Shown piece after piece: positions 13,052-24,328 of a DNA stretch of 64,000 nt. Location: assembly GCF_004343155.1 (NCBI RefSeq), contig NZ_SMDC01000001.1, positions 186,001 through 250,000 of the forward strand, written 5' to 3'. Each line of letters opens with the position of its first letter. The first letter of the stretch is position 1. This DNA is from Marichromatium gracile (GTDB lineage: Bacteria; Pseudomonadota; Gammaproteobacteria; Chromatiales; Chromatiaceae). Below the pieces are notes generated by a model, which worked only from the letters and a program-made list of their open reading frames with translations, ran no database searches and was not told the origin of the DNA. A program made the position numbers and the translations under genes.

Positions 13052-13524
13052 CACCAGGCCAGCGCCGCGCGGGCGAGCGCGTCGAGCAACTCGGCGACCT
13101 CGCGCATCACCGGGCTTGCGGCCTGCAGCTCGGCGGGGACCGCGCGATAGGCGGCATGGACGGTGGCGGGGTCGCCCGGCAGGGTATAGAGACTGACCAC
13201 GAAGGGGCAGTTGACGATCCGCGTCGGGTCCTCGCGCATCATCTCGCGCGAGAGCACGGCGCTGCAGAACTCGACCGAGCGCGCCTCACCGTAGACCGGC
13301 TCGGTGAAACCGAGGTCCGCGCCAGTGCGGGCGAACATCTCGCCCAGATCGAGGACGTTGTTGATATAGAGACCGCGTTCGAGGATCGCCGCCTGCAGCC
13401 CGTCGAGCGCGGCCTCGAGGCTGGTCTCGGCCTGGTGGACGACGGCGCCGCCCGCGGCCAGCGGCGAAGACAGTGGGGCGCAGAGCAGCGCCAGCGCGCA
13501 GAGCGCGCGAGTGATCCGTGACAT
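13051..13524 (-). CDS. DUF302 family exported protein
   Basis: 157 residues with a signal peptide (LCALALLCAPLSSPLAAG) and a DUF302-like domain. The segment ILERGLYINNVLDLGEMF and the later VNCPFVVSLYTLPGD, where the pattern normally calls for a cofactor-type binding loop, support the family. Function unknown; members of this family occur in the periplasm of many sulfur and iron oxidisers. Its stop overlaps the start of the glycosyltransferase fusion, so it is the first gene of that transcription unit. Confidence 0.75.
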   Translation of the reverse strand: MSRITRALCALALLCAPLSSPLAAGGAVVHQAETSLEAALDGLQAAILERGLYINNVLDLGEMFARTGADLGFTEPVYGEARSVEFCSAVLSREMMREDPTRIVNCPFVVSLYTLPGDPATVHAAYRAVPAELQAASPVMREVAELLDALARAALAW

Positions 13525-13597
13525 CGGACGCGACCTCCGGTCGATGAAGCCCAGTTGACGAGCCGCATCTTAGCAGCCGCGCCCACCGGGCACAGCG

Positions 13598-13621
13598 CCG
13601 GCCCCGCGGCGACGGGGCCGG
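13598..13621 (-). terminator. GC-rich hairpin after the Gly/Tyr-rich protein gene
   Basis: Arms CCGGCCCCG and CGGGGCCGG with a 6-nt loop, 20 bp downstream of the stop at 13641 on the minus strand. No T-run. Confidence 0.45.
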
Positions 13622-13640
13622 TCGCGTCCGACGACCGGGG

Positions 13641-14108
13641 TCAGTACTGGTTCATCGGGCGGAAGCCGGGCGGCGAGGGCCAGTCACCCGGGGACGGGGT
13701 CTGCCGCGGCGGCTGGGCGCCGCGCTGACGCGCCTCGAGCTCCTCGACCCGACGCTTGAGCGCCTCGATCTCCTCGGCGGTGGCGTCGGGCGCACCAGCC
13801 GCCGCAGGCGCGACCGGTGACGCCGGCGTGGTCCCCGGCACGCCGGGATAGGCCGGGGGCGGCGCATAGGGCATGCCGTAACCACCATAGGGCGCGCCAT
13901 ATCCCGGACCGCCATAGGGACCATAGGGCGGCGCATAGGGGCCGTAGGGACCGTCGTAATAGTCATCGTCGTAGCGGTCACCGCCCATCCAGCGGCTGGG
14001 GTTCATCATGTCGCCGAAGTTGAACGCCGACACCGCCGGCACCTGCGCCAGCAGGGCGAGCAACGCGATCGCGCGCGCGGAACGTCTGGTGAACATTGGG
14101 ACTGACAC
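13641..14108 (-). CDS. Exported Gly/Tyr/Pro-rich protein, sulfur-globule-protein-like in composition
   Basis: About 155 residues. A signal peptide (AIALLALLAQVPAVSA) is followed by FNFGDMMNPSRWMGG, then about 55 residues of Gly, Tyr and Pro repeats (YGPYAPPYGPYGGPGYG), an Ala/Pro linker, a short coiled coil (AEEIEALKRRVEELEARQ) and a Pro-rich tail. I chose GTG at 14108 because AGGAGG lies 7 nt upstream; ATG at 14096 is the alternative. The repeats recall the envelope proteins of sulfur globules of purple sulfur bacteria, but the coiled coil is extra. The assignment is by composition only. Confidence 0.6.
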   Translation of the reverse strand: MSVPMFTRRSARAIALLALLAQVPAVSAFNFGDMMNPSRWMGGDRYDDDYYDGPYGPYAPPYGPYGGPGYGAPYGGYGMPYAPPPAYPGVPGTTPASPVAPAAAGAPDATAEEIEALKRRVEELEARQRGAQPPRQTPSPGDWPSPPGFRPMNQY

Positions 14109-14164
14109 GGAGGTTCCTCCTCGTGGCTTGACGGGGTCCGGGACCGGGCAAGGTGTCGACGGGA

Positions 14165-15040
14165 TCAGCCGTGACTCTGCGCGGCTTGATGGAAGTGACC
14201 GTGGCCGTGATGCTCGCCCTCCTGGGCATCGCCGTGCAACAAGGCGCCGTCGGGCTGGATCAGCGGGTGGATGGTGCGCCCGAGCGCACGTCTGGTGTCC
14301 TGCGCCTGCAGCTCGTCGCGCAGCCAGAGCAGCCAGGGTTCGAGCTCGCCGGGTCGACGGGTCGAGACCACGTCGAAGGGCGCCACGCTTGCCAGCGCGC
14401 GCAGATGACGCTCGGCGCGCTCGGGGTCGAAGTCCTCGAGCACCGGCAGCAGATCGCCCTTGGTGCAGAGCACCAGATCGGCGGCGCGGAAGATCACCGG
14501 GTACTTGGCCGGCTTGTCGTCGCCCTCGGGCACCGACAGCAGGGTGACGTTGCGGTGCTGGCCGAGGTCGAAGCTCGCCGGGCAGACCAGGTTGCCGACG
14601 TTCTCGATGAACAGCAGGTCGATGCCGTCGAGATCGATCTGATGCAGCGCCTGATGGACCATGTGGGCATCGAGATGACAGGCGCTGCCGGTGGCGATCT
14701 GTACCGCCTGCACGCCCTTGGCGCGGATGCGCTCGGCATCGTTCTCGGTCTCGAGATCGCCCTCGATCACCGCGATCCGGCAACTCGGCCCGAGCACCTC
14801 GATGGTCGCCTCGAGCAGGCGGGTCTTGCCCGCGCCCGGCGAGGACATCAGGTTGATCGCCAGCACGCCGTGACGGTCGAAGTGCTCACGGTTGTGACGG
14901 GCCTGATGATCGTTCTCCGTGAGCAGGTTGCGCAGCACGCTGACCGCCGCGCGACCGTCCTCGGTCCGGGCGTGACGTCCGCCATCGCGCACCAGGTGCT
15001 CGTTGCCGGGGGTGATGTTGCAGCCACAGGTATCGCACAT
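14165..15040 (-). CDS. hypB: Hydrogenase nickel incorporation GTPase HypB
   Basis: GTPase that delivers nickel, with HypA, to the large subunit of NiFe hydrogenase. The high-affinity metal motif CDTCGC is at the very N-terminus (Cys2, Cys5, Cys7); the P-loop is SSPGAGKT, followed by EGDLETENDAERI and FIENVGNLVCPA with the metal-binding Cys. 291 residues. The His-rich segment usually found after the N-terminal motif is absent; instead a His cluster (HHGHGHFH) ends the protein, an unusual position that could serve nickel storage. GGAGA precedes the ATG. It follows hypA after a 175-bp gap. Confidence 0.96.
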   Translation of the reverse strand: MCDTCGCNITPGNEHLVRDGGRHARTEDGRAAVSVLRNLLTENDHQARHNREHFDRHGVLAINLMSSPGAGKTRLLEATIEVLGPSCRIAVIEGDLETENDAERIRAKGVQAVQIATGSACHLDAHMVHQALHQIDLDGIDLLFIENVGNLVCPASFDLGQHRNVTLLSVPEGDDKPAKYPVIFRAADLVLCTKGDLLPVLEDFDPERAERHLRALASVAPFDVVSTRRPGELEPWLLWLRDELQAQDTRRALGRTIHPLIQPDGALLHGDAQEGEHHGHGHFHQAAQSHG

Positions 15041-15215
15041 GACGAGATCTCCGCTAGGGATGCGCTGTTGGGACGATGGCGCGACGTCTTGGCAGCGGTC
15101 GCGCGAACCCTGTCCGGGTCATCCATCCACCGGATGCTGGCGCCAACGTCTCCTGAATCCAAGCCTTGGCGTGAGTGTATGTCATCGCGACCGTCACCGG
15201 TTAGTCAGAATCCGG

Positions 15216-15578
15216 TCATGACGCCGGGGCGTCGGGGATCGACAGTTCCAGGTTGGCCAGCAACATCTCGTCGCCGCTGATCAGACGGGTGCGATAACCG
15301 TCGCACGCCGCACACAGCAACCGGTTGGGCTCGACCGTGCTCTCCGCGCCACAGTCGAGACAGCGCACCCGCACCGGCGCGGACTCGATCGCCAGGGTCG
15401 CGCACTCGGCGCGAGTCCCGGCGGCGGCCAGCGGATAGGCGCGCTCGAGCAAGTCGGGCTCGACCCCGGAGAGCGGCCCGATACGCAACAGGATGCGCTC
15501 GACCCGGGTGGCGCCGTGCTCGTCGGCGATCCGCTCGACCTGATCGAGCAGCGCCTGACAGATGGAGAGTTCATGCAT
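15216..15578 (-). CDS. hypA: Hydrogenase maturation nickel metallochaperone HypA
   Basis: Small nickel chaperone, 120 residues, partner of HypB. The N-terminal MHELSICQALL supplies the nickel ligand His2, and two CxxC pairs (CLDC and CAAC, 12 residues apart) form the zinc site. Although an open frame extends to 15701, the nickel-binding N-terminus and a GGAGG 9 nt upstream fix the ATG at 15578. It begins 28 bp after speA, an unusual neighbour, so both may be read from the gdhA-speA transcript. Confidence 0.96.
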   Translation of the reverse strand: MHELSICQALLDQVERIADEHGATRVERILLRIGPLSGVEPDLLERAYPLAAAGTRAECATLAIESAPVRVRCLDCGAESTVEPNRLLCAACDGYRTRLISGDEMLLANLELSIPDAPAS

Positions 15579-15606
15579 CCCGCAACCTCCGCGCGTCGCG
15601 GCGGGA

Positions 15607-17493
15607 TCAGCCCCCGCCCTCGAAATAGGTGTAGCCGTAGAGCCCGGCCTTGAGCTCGACGAACAGCCGCTCGCGGGTATCGCGATCGAGTCCGGCGGCA
15701 TCGAGCTTGCGCCGGTAGTGGGCGAGCAGGGTCCGCGGCTCGAAGTGCACGTAGCTCAACAGCTCGTCGGTGGAGTCGCCACGCTCGGCCTCGCACAGCC
15801 GATAGCCAGACGGGGCCTCGGGGTCGAGCTCGACGTTGACCGCATCGGTGTCGCCGAACAGGTTGTGGATGTCGCCGAGGATCTCCTGATAGGCGCCGAC
15901 CATGAAGAACCCGAGCAGATAGGGCGCGCCCTCGGCGGCGTCGGCATGGATCGGCAGACTGGTCTCCACCCCGCCCTCGTCGACATAGTGCTCGATACAG
16001 CCGTCGGAGTCGCAGGTGAGATCGTGGACCAGGGCGCGCGCCTCGGGCAACTCGTCGAGACGCTGGATCGGGGCGATGGGGAAGAGCTGATCGAGCGCCC
16101 AGACGTCGGGCATCGACTGGAACAGCGAGAAGTTGCAGAACAGCTTGTCGGCGAGCAGCGCGTTGACGGTATCGGCCAACTCGCGGTGACGCCGCACCGC
16201 CGGATCGAGCCGCGCCGCCAGGCGTCGACAGACGGCGAAGAACAGCTCCTCGGCACGGGCACGGGTGGCGAGATCGACGGCATCGTCGGCAAAGCCCGCG
16301 CGCAGCGCCTCGAGCAGCTCGCGCGACTCGGCATAGATCTCCTGGGGGGCACCGCGCCCGGCCTCGCGCAGCTGCTCGGCGAGCGCATCGAGCAGCGGCT
16401 GGCCCTCCTCGGCGCGCGGCTCGACGCCGAGCCCGGCGGCGCGCTCGCGATCGATGACGTTGGTGATCAGCACCGCATGGTGGGCGGTCAGCGCCCGTCC
16501 CGACTCGCTCAGCAGGTCGGGCTCGGGCTGGGAGGCGCGACGACACTCGGCGGCCACCGTCTCCACCACCGCGCGGGCATAGCCGGCGAAGCCGTAGTTG
16601 ACCGAGCAGTAGTTGCGGGTGCGGGTGCCCTCGTAGTCGACCCCCAGCCCGCCGCCGACATCGAGACAGCCGACCGGCGCGCCCAATCGACGCAGCTCGA
16701 CATAGAAGCGCGTCAGCTCGGCGACGCCGGCGCGGATGTCCTGGACGCTGGGGATCTGCGAGCCGAGATGGGCATGCAGCAGCCGCAGCCAGTCGAGCCG
16801 ACCGGCCTCGCGCAACGCCTCGACCAGCGCCAGCACCTGATTGGCCGAGAGCCCGAACTTGGCCTTCTCGCCACCGCTGCTCTGCCAGTTGCCGGCGGCC
16901 GCCGCGGCCAACCGCACCCGCACCCCGAGCAGCGGCTCGACGCCGAGGCGCTCGGCCTCGTCGAGGATCAGCGCCAGCTCCGAGGGCTTCTCGATCACCA
17001 GGTGCACGCGCAGCCCGAGCCGCTGCCCGATCAACGCCAGACGGATGTACTCGCGATCCTTGTAGCCGTTGCAGACCACCAGCCCGCCGGGGGGCGAGAG
17101 CGCCAGCACCGCCATCAGCTCGGGCTTGCTGCCGGCCTCAAGCCCTGCCTGGCCGGAGCGCAGGATCTCGCGCACCACCCCGGCCTGCTGATTGACCTTG
17201 ATCGGATAGACCGGCTGGTAGCCGCCCCGGTAACCGCAGGCGGCACCGGCCGCGGCGAAGGCCGCGGCGAGCGCGGCGACACGATGGCGGAGGATATCGG
17301 TGAAGCGCACCAGCACCGGCAGCGACAGCCCCTCGGCGTCGAGCTGCGCGGCGAGCGCGGCGAGATCGATCTCGACCGCGCCCTCGGGATCGGGACGGGC
17401 ACACAGGTGCCCCGCCCCGTTGATGGTGAAATAGCCCTCGCCCCAACGGTCGATGGCATAGATCTCGTTGCAGCGTCGGGCCGCTTGATCCAC
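15607..17493 (-). CDS. speA: Biosynthetic arginine decarboxylase
   Basis: PLP enzyme converting arginine to agmatine and CO2, first step of polyamine synthesis by the agmatine route. The PLP lysine is in PVYPIKVNQQ near residue 90; GGYKD-like loops, HAHLGSQIPSV, LDVGGGLGVDYEGT and CDSDGCIEHYVDEG are characteristic. GTG at 17493 gives 628 residues, close to the usual 630-660; a GAGGAG motif precedes it. The longer open frame to 17787 would overlap gdhA and lacks homology. The speE gene 20 kb away would use the putrescine formed later in the pathway. Confidence 0.95.
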   Translation of the reverse strand: MDQAARRCNEIYAIDRWGEGYFTINGAGHLCARPDPEGAVEIDLAALAAQLDAEGLSLPVLVRFTDILRHRVAALAAAFAAAGAACGYRGGYQPVYPIKVNQQAGVVREILRSGQAGLEAGSKPELMAVLALSPPGGLVVCNGYKDREYIRLALIGQRLGLRVHLVIEKPSELALILDEAERLGVEPLLGVRVRLAAAAAGNWQSSGGEKAKFGLSANQVLALVEALREAGRLDWLRLLHAHLGSQIPSVQDIRAGVAELTRFYVELRRLGAPVGCLDVGGGLGVDYEGTRTRNYCSVNYGFAGYARAVVETVAAECRRASQPEPDLLSESGRALTAHHAVLITNVIDRERAAGLGVEPRAEEGQPLLDALAEQLREAGRGAPQEIYAESRELLEALRAGFADDAVDLATRARAEELFFAVCRRLAARLDPAVRRHRELADTVNALLADKLFCNFSLFQSMPDVWALDQLFPIAPIQRLDELPEARALVHDLTCDSDGCIEHYVDEGGVETSLPIHADAAEGAPYLLGFFMVGAYQEILGDIHNLFGDTDAVNVELDPEAPSGYRLCEAERGDSTDELLSYVHFEPRTLLAHYRRKLDAAGLDRDTRERLFVELKAGLYGYTYFEGGG

Positions 17494-17564
17494 CGCGCCT
17501 GTCTCCTCGCTCCAGAATGATGATGGCCGACCGCCGGGCCGGAGCCCGGCGGTCGCGGCCCCGA

Positions 17565-18899
17565 TCAGGGCCAGATGCCGCGCTGCAGGGTCGCCCTGGC
17601 GAGTCGATCGAGCGCCTCGACCAGGGCGGCGGTGCGCAGATCGCCGCACAGCCCCTGCTCGGCGCAATCCTGGGGGAAGCCGCGCCAGCGCGCAACCACC
17701 CGGTCGGTGGCATCGAACATGCGGGTACGCAGCCGGTTGTTGACCTCCTCGAGCGACCAGCTGTGATGCTCGATGTTCTGCACCCACTCGTAATAGCTCA
17801 CGGTCACGCCACCGGCGTTGGCGAGGATGTCGGGCAGCACCACGATGCCGCGCGCGGCGAGCACGTCATCGGCCTCCGGGGTGATCGGGCGATTGGCGCC
17901 CTCGACCACCAGCCGCGCCGCCACTCGCTCGGCGTTGCCGCTGTGGATCTGACCGCCGAGCGCCGCCGGCACCAGGATGTCGCACTCGAGCGCGAGCAGA
18001 TCGTCGTTGGTGATGGTGCGACTACCGGGCAGACCGACCACGGTGCCGTGGGTATCCTTGTGGGTGTCGAGCAGATCGAGGTCGAGCGCGGCACCGTTCT
18101 CGGCGAGGATCGCGCCGCCGGAGTCGCTCACCGCGCAGACCTGCGCGCCCATCTCCTGGAACAACCGTGCGGCGATGCGACCGACGTTACCGAAGCCCTG
18201 GATCACCACCCGCGCGCCCTGCAGGCTGTCGAGCCCGGGCACGCCGCCGAGCGCGATCAACCGCTCGGCGGTGTAGACGCAGCCGCGGCTGGTCGCCTCG
18301 GTGCGACCGGCCGAGCCGCCGAGCTCACGCGGCTTGCCGGTGACCACCGGCAGGTTGTTCTCGCCGGGGTGGAGCTGGTCGTAGGTGTCGTAGATCCAGG
18401 CCATGGTCTGGGCGTCGGTATAGACGTCCGGGGCCGGGACATCGGTATAGGGGCCGATGTTGTCGCCGAGCTCGGAGATGAAGCGCCGGGTGATGCGTCG
18501 GAGTTCACCCTCGCTGAGTTCCTTGGGATCGCAGGCCACACCGCCCTTGGCACCACCGAAGGGCAGGTGCAGCAGCGCGCACTTCCAGCTCATCAGCGCC
18601 GCGAGCACCTTCACCTCGCCCGGACTCACCGCCGGGTGATAGCGGATGCCGCCCTTGCCGGGGCCGAACATGCGGCTGTGCAGCACCCGGTAGCCCTCGA
18701 AGTGGCGGATGTGTCCGTCGTCCATCTCCACCGGGACGCTGACGTTGATGGTGCGCCGCGGCAGGCGCAGATAGTCCACCAGCCCCGGCGGCACCTCACT
18801 GAGGTGGGTGCGGGCACGATGAAACTGCTCGGTGAGGATGCGCTCGGGATCGAGTTCATCGGCGAGCGGGGTGGACTGCGAGGATTGGGTGTCGGTCAT
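17565..18899 (-). CDS. gdhA: Glutamate dehydrogenase (Glu/Leu/Phe/Val family)
   Basis: Interconverts glutamate and 2-oxoglutarate plus ammonium. The substrate-binding FGPGKGGIRYHP and the catalytic-type FGGAKGGV motifs are present, as is the nucleotide fold VVIQGFGNVGRIAA and the conserved PDILANAGGVTVSYYEW. 444 residues, hexameric-class size. It heads a probable gdhA-speA-hypA(-hypB) unit. Coenzyme preference (NAD or NADP) cannot be settled by eye; the acidic SDSGG after the second beta strand leaves both open. Confidence 0.94.
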   Translation of the reverse strand: MTDTQSSQSTPLADELDPERILTEQFHRARTHLSEVPPGLVDYLRLPRRTINVSVPVEMDDGHIRHFEGYRVLHSRMFGPGKGGIRYHPAVSPGEVKVLAALMSWKCALLHLPFGGAKGGVACDPKELSEGELRRITRRFISELGDNIGPYTDVPAPDVYTDAQTMAWIYDTYDQLHPGENNLPVVTGKPRELGGSAGRTEATSRGCVYTAERLIALGGVPGLDSLQGARVVIQGFGNVGRIAARLFQEMGAQVCAVSDSGGAILAENGAALDLDLLDTHKDTHGTVVGLPGSRTITNDDLLALECDILVPAALGGQIHSGNAERVAARLVVEGANRPITPEADDVLAARGIVVLPDILANAGGVTVSYYEWVQNIEHHSWSLEEVNNRLRTRMFDATDRVVARWRGFPQDCAEQGLCGDLRTAALVEALDRLARATLQRGIWP

Positions 18900-18975
18900 G
18901 ACGGCTCCAGCGATAACCGCCGAGCCCTACCACAGGGGCGTGCTCGGCACGGGGACAGGACCGCCCCGGACACCC

Positions 18976-19026
18976 GACCAGCCCCCTGAGGGGGCTGGTC
19001 GACGGTGGCCGTGGGGTCGGCCACCG
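18976..19026 (-). terminator. Tandem hairpins downstream of glgP
   Basis: Two adjacent inverted repeats: arms GACCAGCCCCC and GGGGGCTGGTC around TGA (18976-19000), and CGGTGGCC / GGCCACCG (19003-19026). They lie 54-104 bp after the glgP stop on the minus strand and upstream of gdhA. No T-run, so a Rho-assisted or processing role is possible. Confidence 0.5.
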
Positions 19027-19079
19027 ACAAGGTTCCTCGGAAATATCCCCGCTTGCAACACGGAAAACGGCCAGGCCGC

Positions 19080-21593
<2,514 letters not shown>

Positions 21594-21808
21594 GGGTCCT
21601 CAGTCGTGTTTGAAGATCGGCCGTCGGGCAGACCGCGACGCGGCGGCTACCGAACACGACCCGGATCGCGATCGGATCCTCTGAGCAATAGCGTCAGCAA
21701 GGCTGCGGGCCAGAATGCACGGTCCCACACGCGACTCACCGCAGATCATCATAGCCGCCGGTCGGGTCTGGTTGATGAAGTCGCAACCCGCAGCGCGGCG
21801 ACCGGCAC

Positions 21809-22351
21809 TCAGTAATACAGTGTGACCAGCCGCCAGCCCGGGCGCTGCAGGCGCAGTCGGAGGTACACCGTCTCGGCGCCGGCGGACACGAGACGCGCGC
21901 CGAACTCACGGGGCGCGACGAACCAGGCCCCGGCGAGCTGATCGGTCAGCGCCTCGCCCGGCGGTGTCGCGGCCTGCAACCGCTCGCACACCCAGTCGCG
22001 GGTCACCAGCTCGTCGAGCGCGCCGGGACCGTTGCGCCGAATCCCCGCCTCCAGCCACTGGATGAAGGCGTCGGAGAGCTCGCCGATCACGCTCTCGTGC
22101 TCCTTGTTGAGCCGGTGGGCGATCTCGGCGCGGATCGCCGGCAGATCGACCAATCCGTCGAGTGCCGAGCAATCGCCTTCGGCCAGGGCGCGATCGATCC
22201 GCCACAGGGTCGCATAGGGCCAGACGCAATAGAGCGACAGCAAGGCCAGCAGCGCCAGCAGCAGCGGTCTCAGGGCCGCCCCCAGGCGGCGCCAGCGGGC
22301 GGCCGACCAGTGGGCGCGAAAACGGAAGGGATCGGGAAACAGCGGCATCAT
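21809..22351 (-). CDS. DUF2939 family membrane-anchored protein
   Basis: About 180 residues with one transmembrane segment (LRPLLLALLALLSLYCVWPYATLW) and a downstream domain with RIDRALAEGDCSALDGLVDLPAIRAEI, the pattern of DUF2939 proteins, which are probably exposed in the periplasm. Function unknown. Two adjacent ATGs (22351 and 22348) follow the yheS stop by 17-20 bp; there is no clear ribosome-binding site, so it may be coupled to yheS. A second member of this family starts at 57242. Confidence 0.75.
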   Translation of the reverse strand: MMPLFPDPFRFRAHWSAARWRRLGAALRPLLLALLALLSLYCVWPYATLWRIDRALAEGDCSALDGLVDLPAIRAEIAHRLNKEHESVIGELSDAFIQWLEAGIRRNGPGALDELVTRDWVCERLQAATPPGEALTDQLAGAWFVAPREFGARLVSAGAETVYLRLRLQRPGWRLVTLYY

Positions 22352-22367
22352 CGCGCGAGTCCGGCGC

Positions 22368-24266
22368 TCAACAGGTCTCCTGGAACTGCTCGAGTGCCTC
22401 GCAGACATCGAGCCACTCACTCTCGGTCGCCACCAGCTCGGCCTCGAGCCGGCGGTGCTCTTCCATCAGCTCGAGCAACCGCGGCTTGGCCGACTCCTCG
22501 TAGAGCGCGGGGTCGGCGAGCGTCTGGTCGAGCGTCTCGCGCCGCGTCGCCAGCTGCTCGAGCGCGGCCTCGAGACGCCGCTCGCGCTGGCGCAGCGGCG
22601 CCATCGCCTTGCGCTGCTCGGCGGCCTGACGGCGCTGCTCGCGCCGCTCGTTGCCGACACGCGCCTGGGCCGACTCATCGGCGCCGGTGCCAGCGGCCAC
22701 CCGTCCGGCGAGCCAGGCGGGATAGTCGTCGAGATCGCCGGCGAAGGGCGCAACCTGGCCGTCGTCGACCAGCAGCAGGGTATCGGTGGTCACCCGCAGC
22801 AGGTGACGATCGTGCGAGACCACCACCAGCGCGCCCTCGAAGCCCTGCAGCGCCTCGCTCAGGGCGTGGCGCATCTCCAGGTCGAGATGGTTGGTCGGCT
22901 CGTCGAGCAGCAACAGATTGGGACGCTGGTAGATGATCAGCGCCAGCGCCAGGCGCGCCTTCTCGCCGCCGGAGAAGGGCGCCACCGGATCGAGCGCGCG
23001 ATCGCCCGAAAAACCGAAGCCGCCGAGAAAATCGCGCAACTGCTGCTCGGTGGCCTCGGGGTCGAGTCGGCGCAGGTGCGCGAGCGGGCTGTCCTCGGCC
23101 TGCAGCGCCTCGAGCTGGTGCTGGGCGAAATAGCCGACACGCAGCTCCTGGGCGCACTCGCAACGCCCGGCGAGCGGCGCCAGCTCGCCGGCGAGCACCT
23201 TGATCAGGGTCGACTTGCCGGCGCCGTTGCGCCCGAGCAGGCCGATGCGGTCGCCCGGCTCGAACCCCAGCCCGACCCCGTCGAGGATCACCCGATCGGC
23301 ATAACCCGCGCGCAGCGCATCGAGCCGCAACAGCGGGCGCGGCAGGTGTTCCGGGACGGCGAAGGCGAAGCGGAAGGGCGAGTCGACATGGGCCGGGGCG
23401 ATCAGCTCCATGCGCTCGAGCGCCTTCAGCCGACTCTGCGCCTGACGTGCCTTGGTGGCCTTGGCGCGGAAGCGATCGACGAAGCCACGCATGTGCGCGA
23501 TCTCGCGCTGCTGGCGCTCGTGGGCGGCCTGCTGCTGGGCGAGACGCTCGGCGCGCTGACGCTCGTAGGCCGAGTAGTTGCCGGTATAGAGGGTCAGGCG
23601 GCGCTGTTCGAGGGCGAGCACCTGACCGACCACCGCATCGAGGAAATCGCGATCGTGCGAGATCAGCACCAGGGTGCCGGGATAGGCCCGCAGCCAGCCC
23701 TCCAGCCAGATCACCGCATCGAGGTCGAGATGGTTGGTCGGCTCGTCGAGCAGCAGCAGGTCGGAGCGACACATCAGGGTGCGCGCCAACGCCAGGCGCA
23801 TGCGCCAGCCGCCGGAGTAGCTGTTGACCGGGCGGCGCTCGTCGCCGGGGGCGAAGCCCAGACCGTGGAGCAGACGCGCCGCGCGACTCTCGGCGCCATA
23901 GCCGTCGATCGCCTCCAGCCGCCCCAGCCACTCGGCGTGGCGCAGCCCGTCGCCGTCGGCCTCGGCGCGGGCCAGCTCGCGCTCGATCTCGCGCAGCTCG
24001 CGGTCGCCGTCGAGGACGAATTCGATCGCCGCGCGCTCGGTGTCCGGGGTGTGCTGGGCGACATGGGCGATCACCCAGTCGGGCGGCAGCGAGACGGCGC
24101 CGGCGTCGGCGCCGAGTTCGCCGAGCAACAGCGCGAACAGGCTCGACTTGCCACAGCCGTTGGCGCCGACCAGCCCCACCCGCTGACCGGGATAGACGGT
24201 GACGTCGGCGCCCTCCAGCAACAGGTTGGGGCCACGGCGCAGGCTGAGCTCTTGAAGTTGCAGCAT
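22368..24266 (-). CDS. yheS: ABC-F family ATPase YheS
   Basis: Soluble protein with two ATP-binding cassettes and no membrane part, of the ribosome-associated ABC-F translation factor group. Walker A loops are GANGCGKSS and GRNGAGKST, signatures YSGGWRMRLALA and FSGGEKARLALA, Walker B LLLLDEPTNHLDLDAV and LLLLDEPTNHLDLEM. The interdomain P-site linker is RFRAKATKARQAQSRLKALERM, and a C-terminal coiled coil ends the 632 residues. Throughout it resembles E. coli YheS. The ATG at 24266 was taken because MLQLQELSLRRG matches the family start. Confidence 0.93.
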   Translation of the reverse strand: MLQLQELSLRRGPNLLLEGADVTVYPGQRVGLVGANGCGKSSLFALLLGELGADAGAVSLPPDWVIAHVAQHTPDTERAAIEFVLDGDRELREIERELARAEADGDGLRHAEWLGRLEAIDGYGAESRAARLLHGLGFAPGDERRPVNSYSGGWRMRLALARTLMCRSDLLLLDEPTNHLDLDAVIWLEGWLRAYPGTLVLISHDRDFLDAVVGQVLALEQRRLTLYTGNYSAYERQRAERLAQQQAAHERQQREIAHMRGFVDRFRAKATKARQAQSRLKALERMELIAPAHVDSPFRFAFAVPEHLPRPLLRLDALRAGYADRVILDGVGLGFEPGDRIGLLGRNGAGKSTLIKVLAGELAPLAGRCECAQELRVGYFAQHQLEALQAEDSPLAHLRRLDPEATEQQLRDFLGGFGFSGDRALDPVAPFSGGEKARLALALIIYQRPNLLLLDEPTNHLDLEMRHALSEALQGFEGALVVVSHDRHLLRVTTDTLLLVDDGQVAPFAGDLDDYPAWLAGRVAAGTGADESAQARVGNERREQRRQAAEQRKAMAPLRQRERRLEAALEQLATRRETLDQTLADPALYEESAKPRLLELMEEHRRLEAELVATESEWLDVCEALEQFQETC

Positions 24267-24328
24267 GATGATCCGGTATCGGTTGCGAACACTGTGGTGC
24301 GCGGGCGAGAGACCCGCGCGATGCGTCT

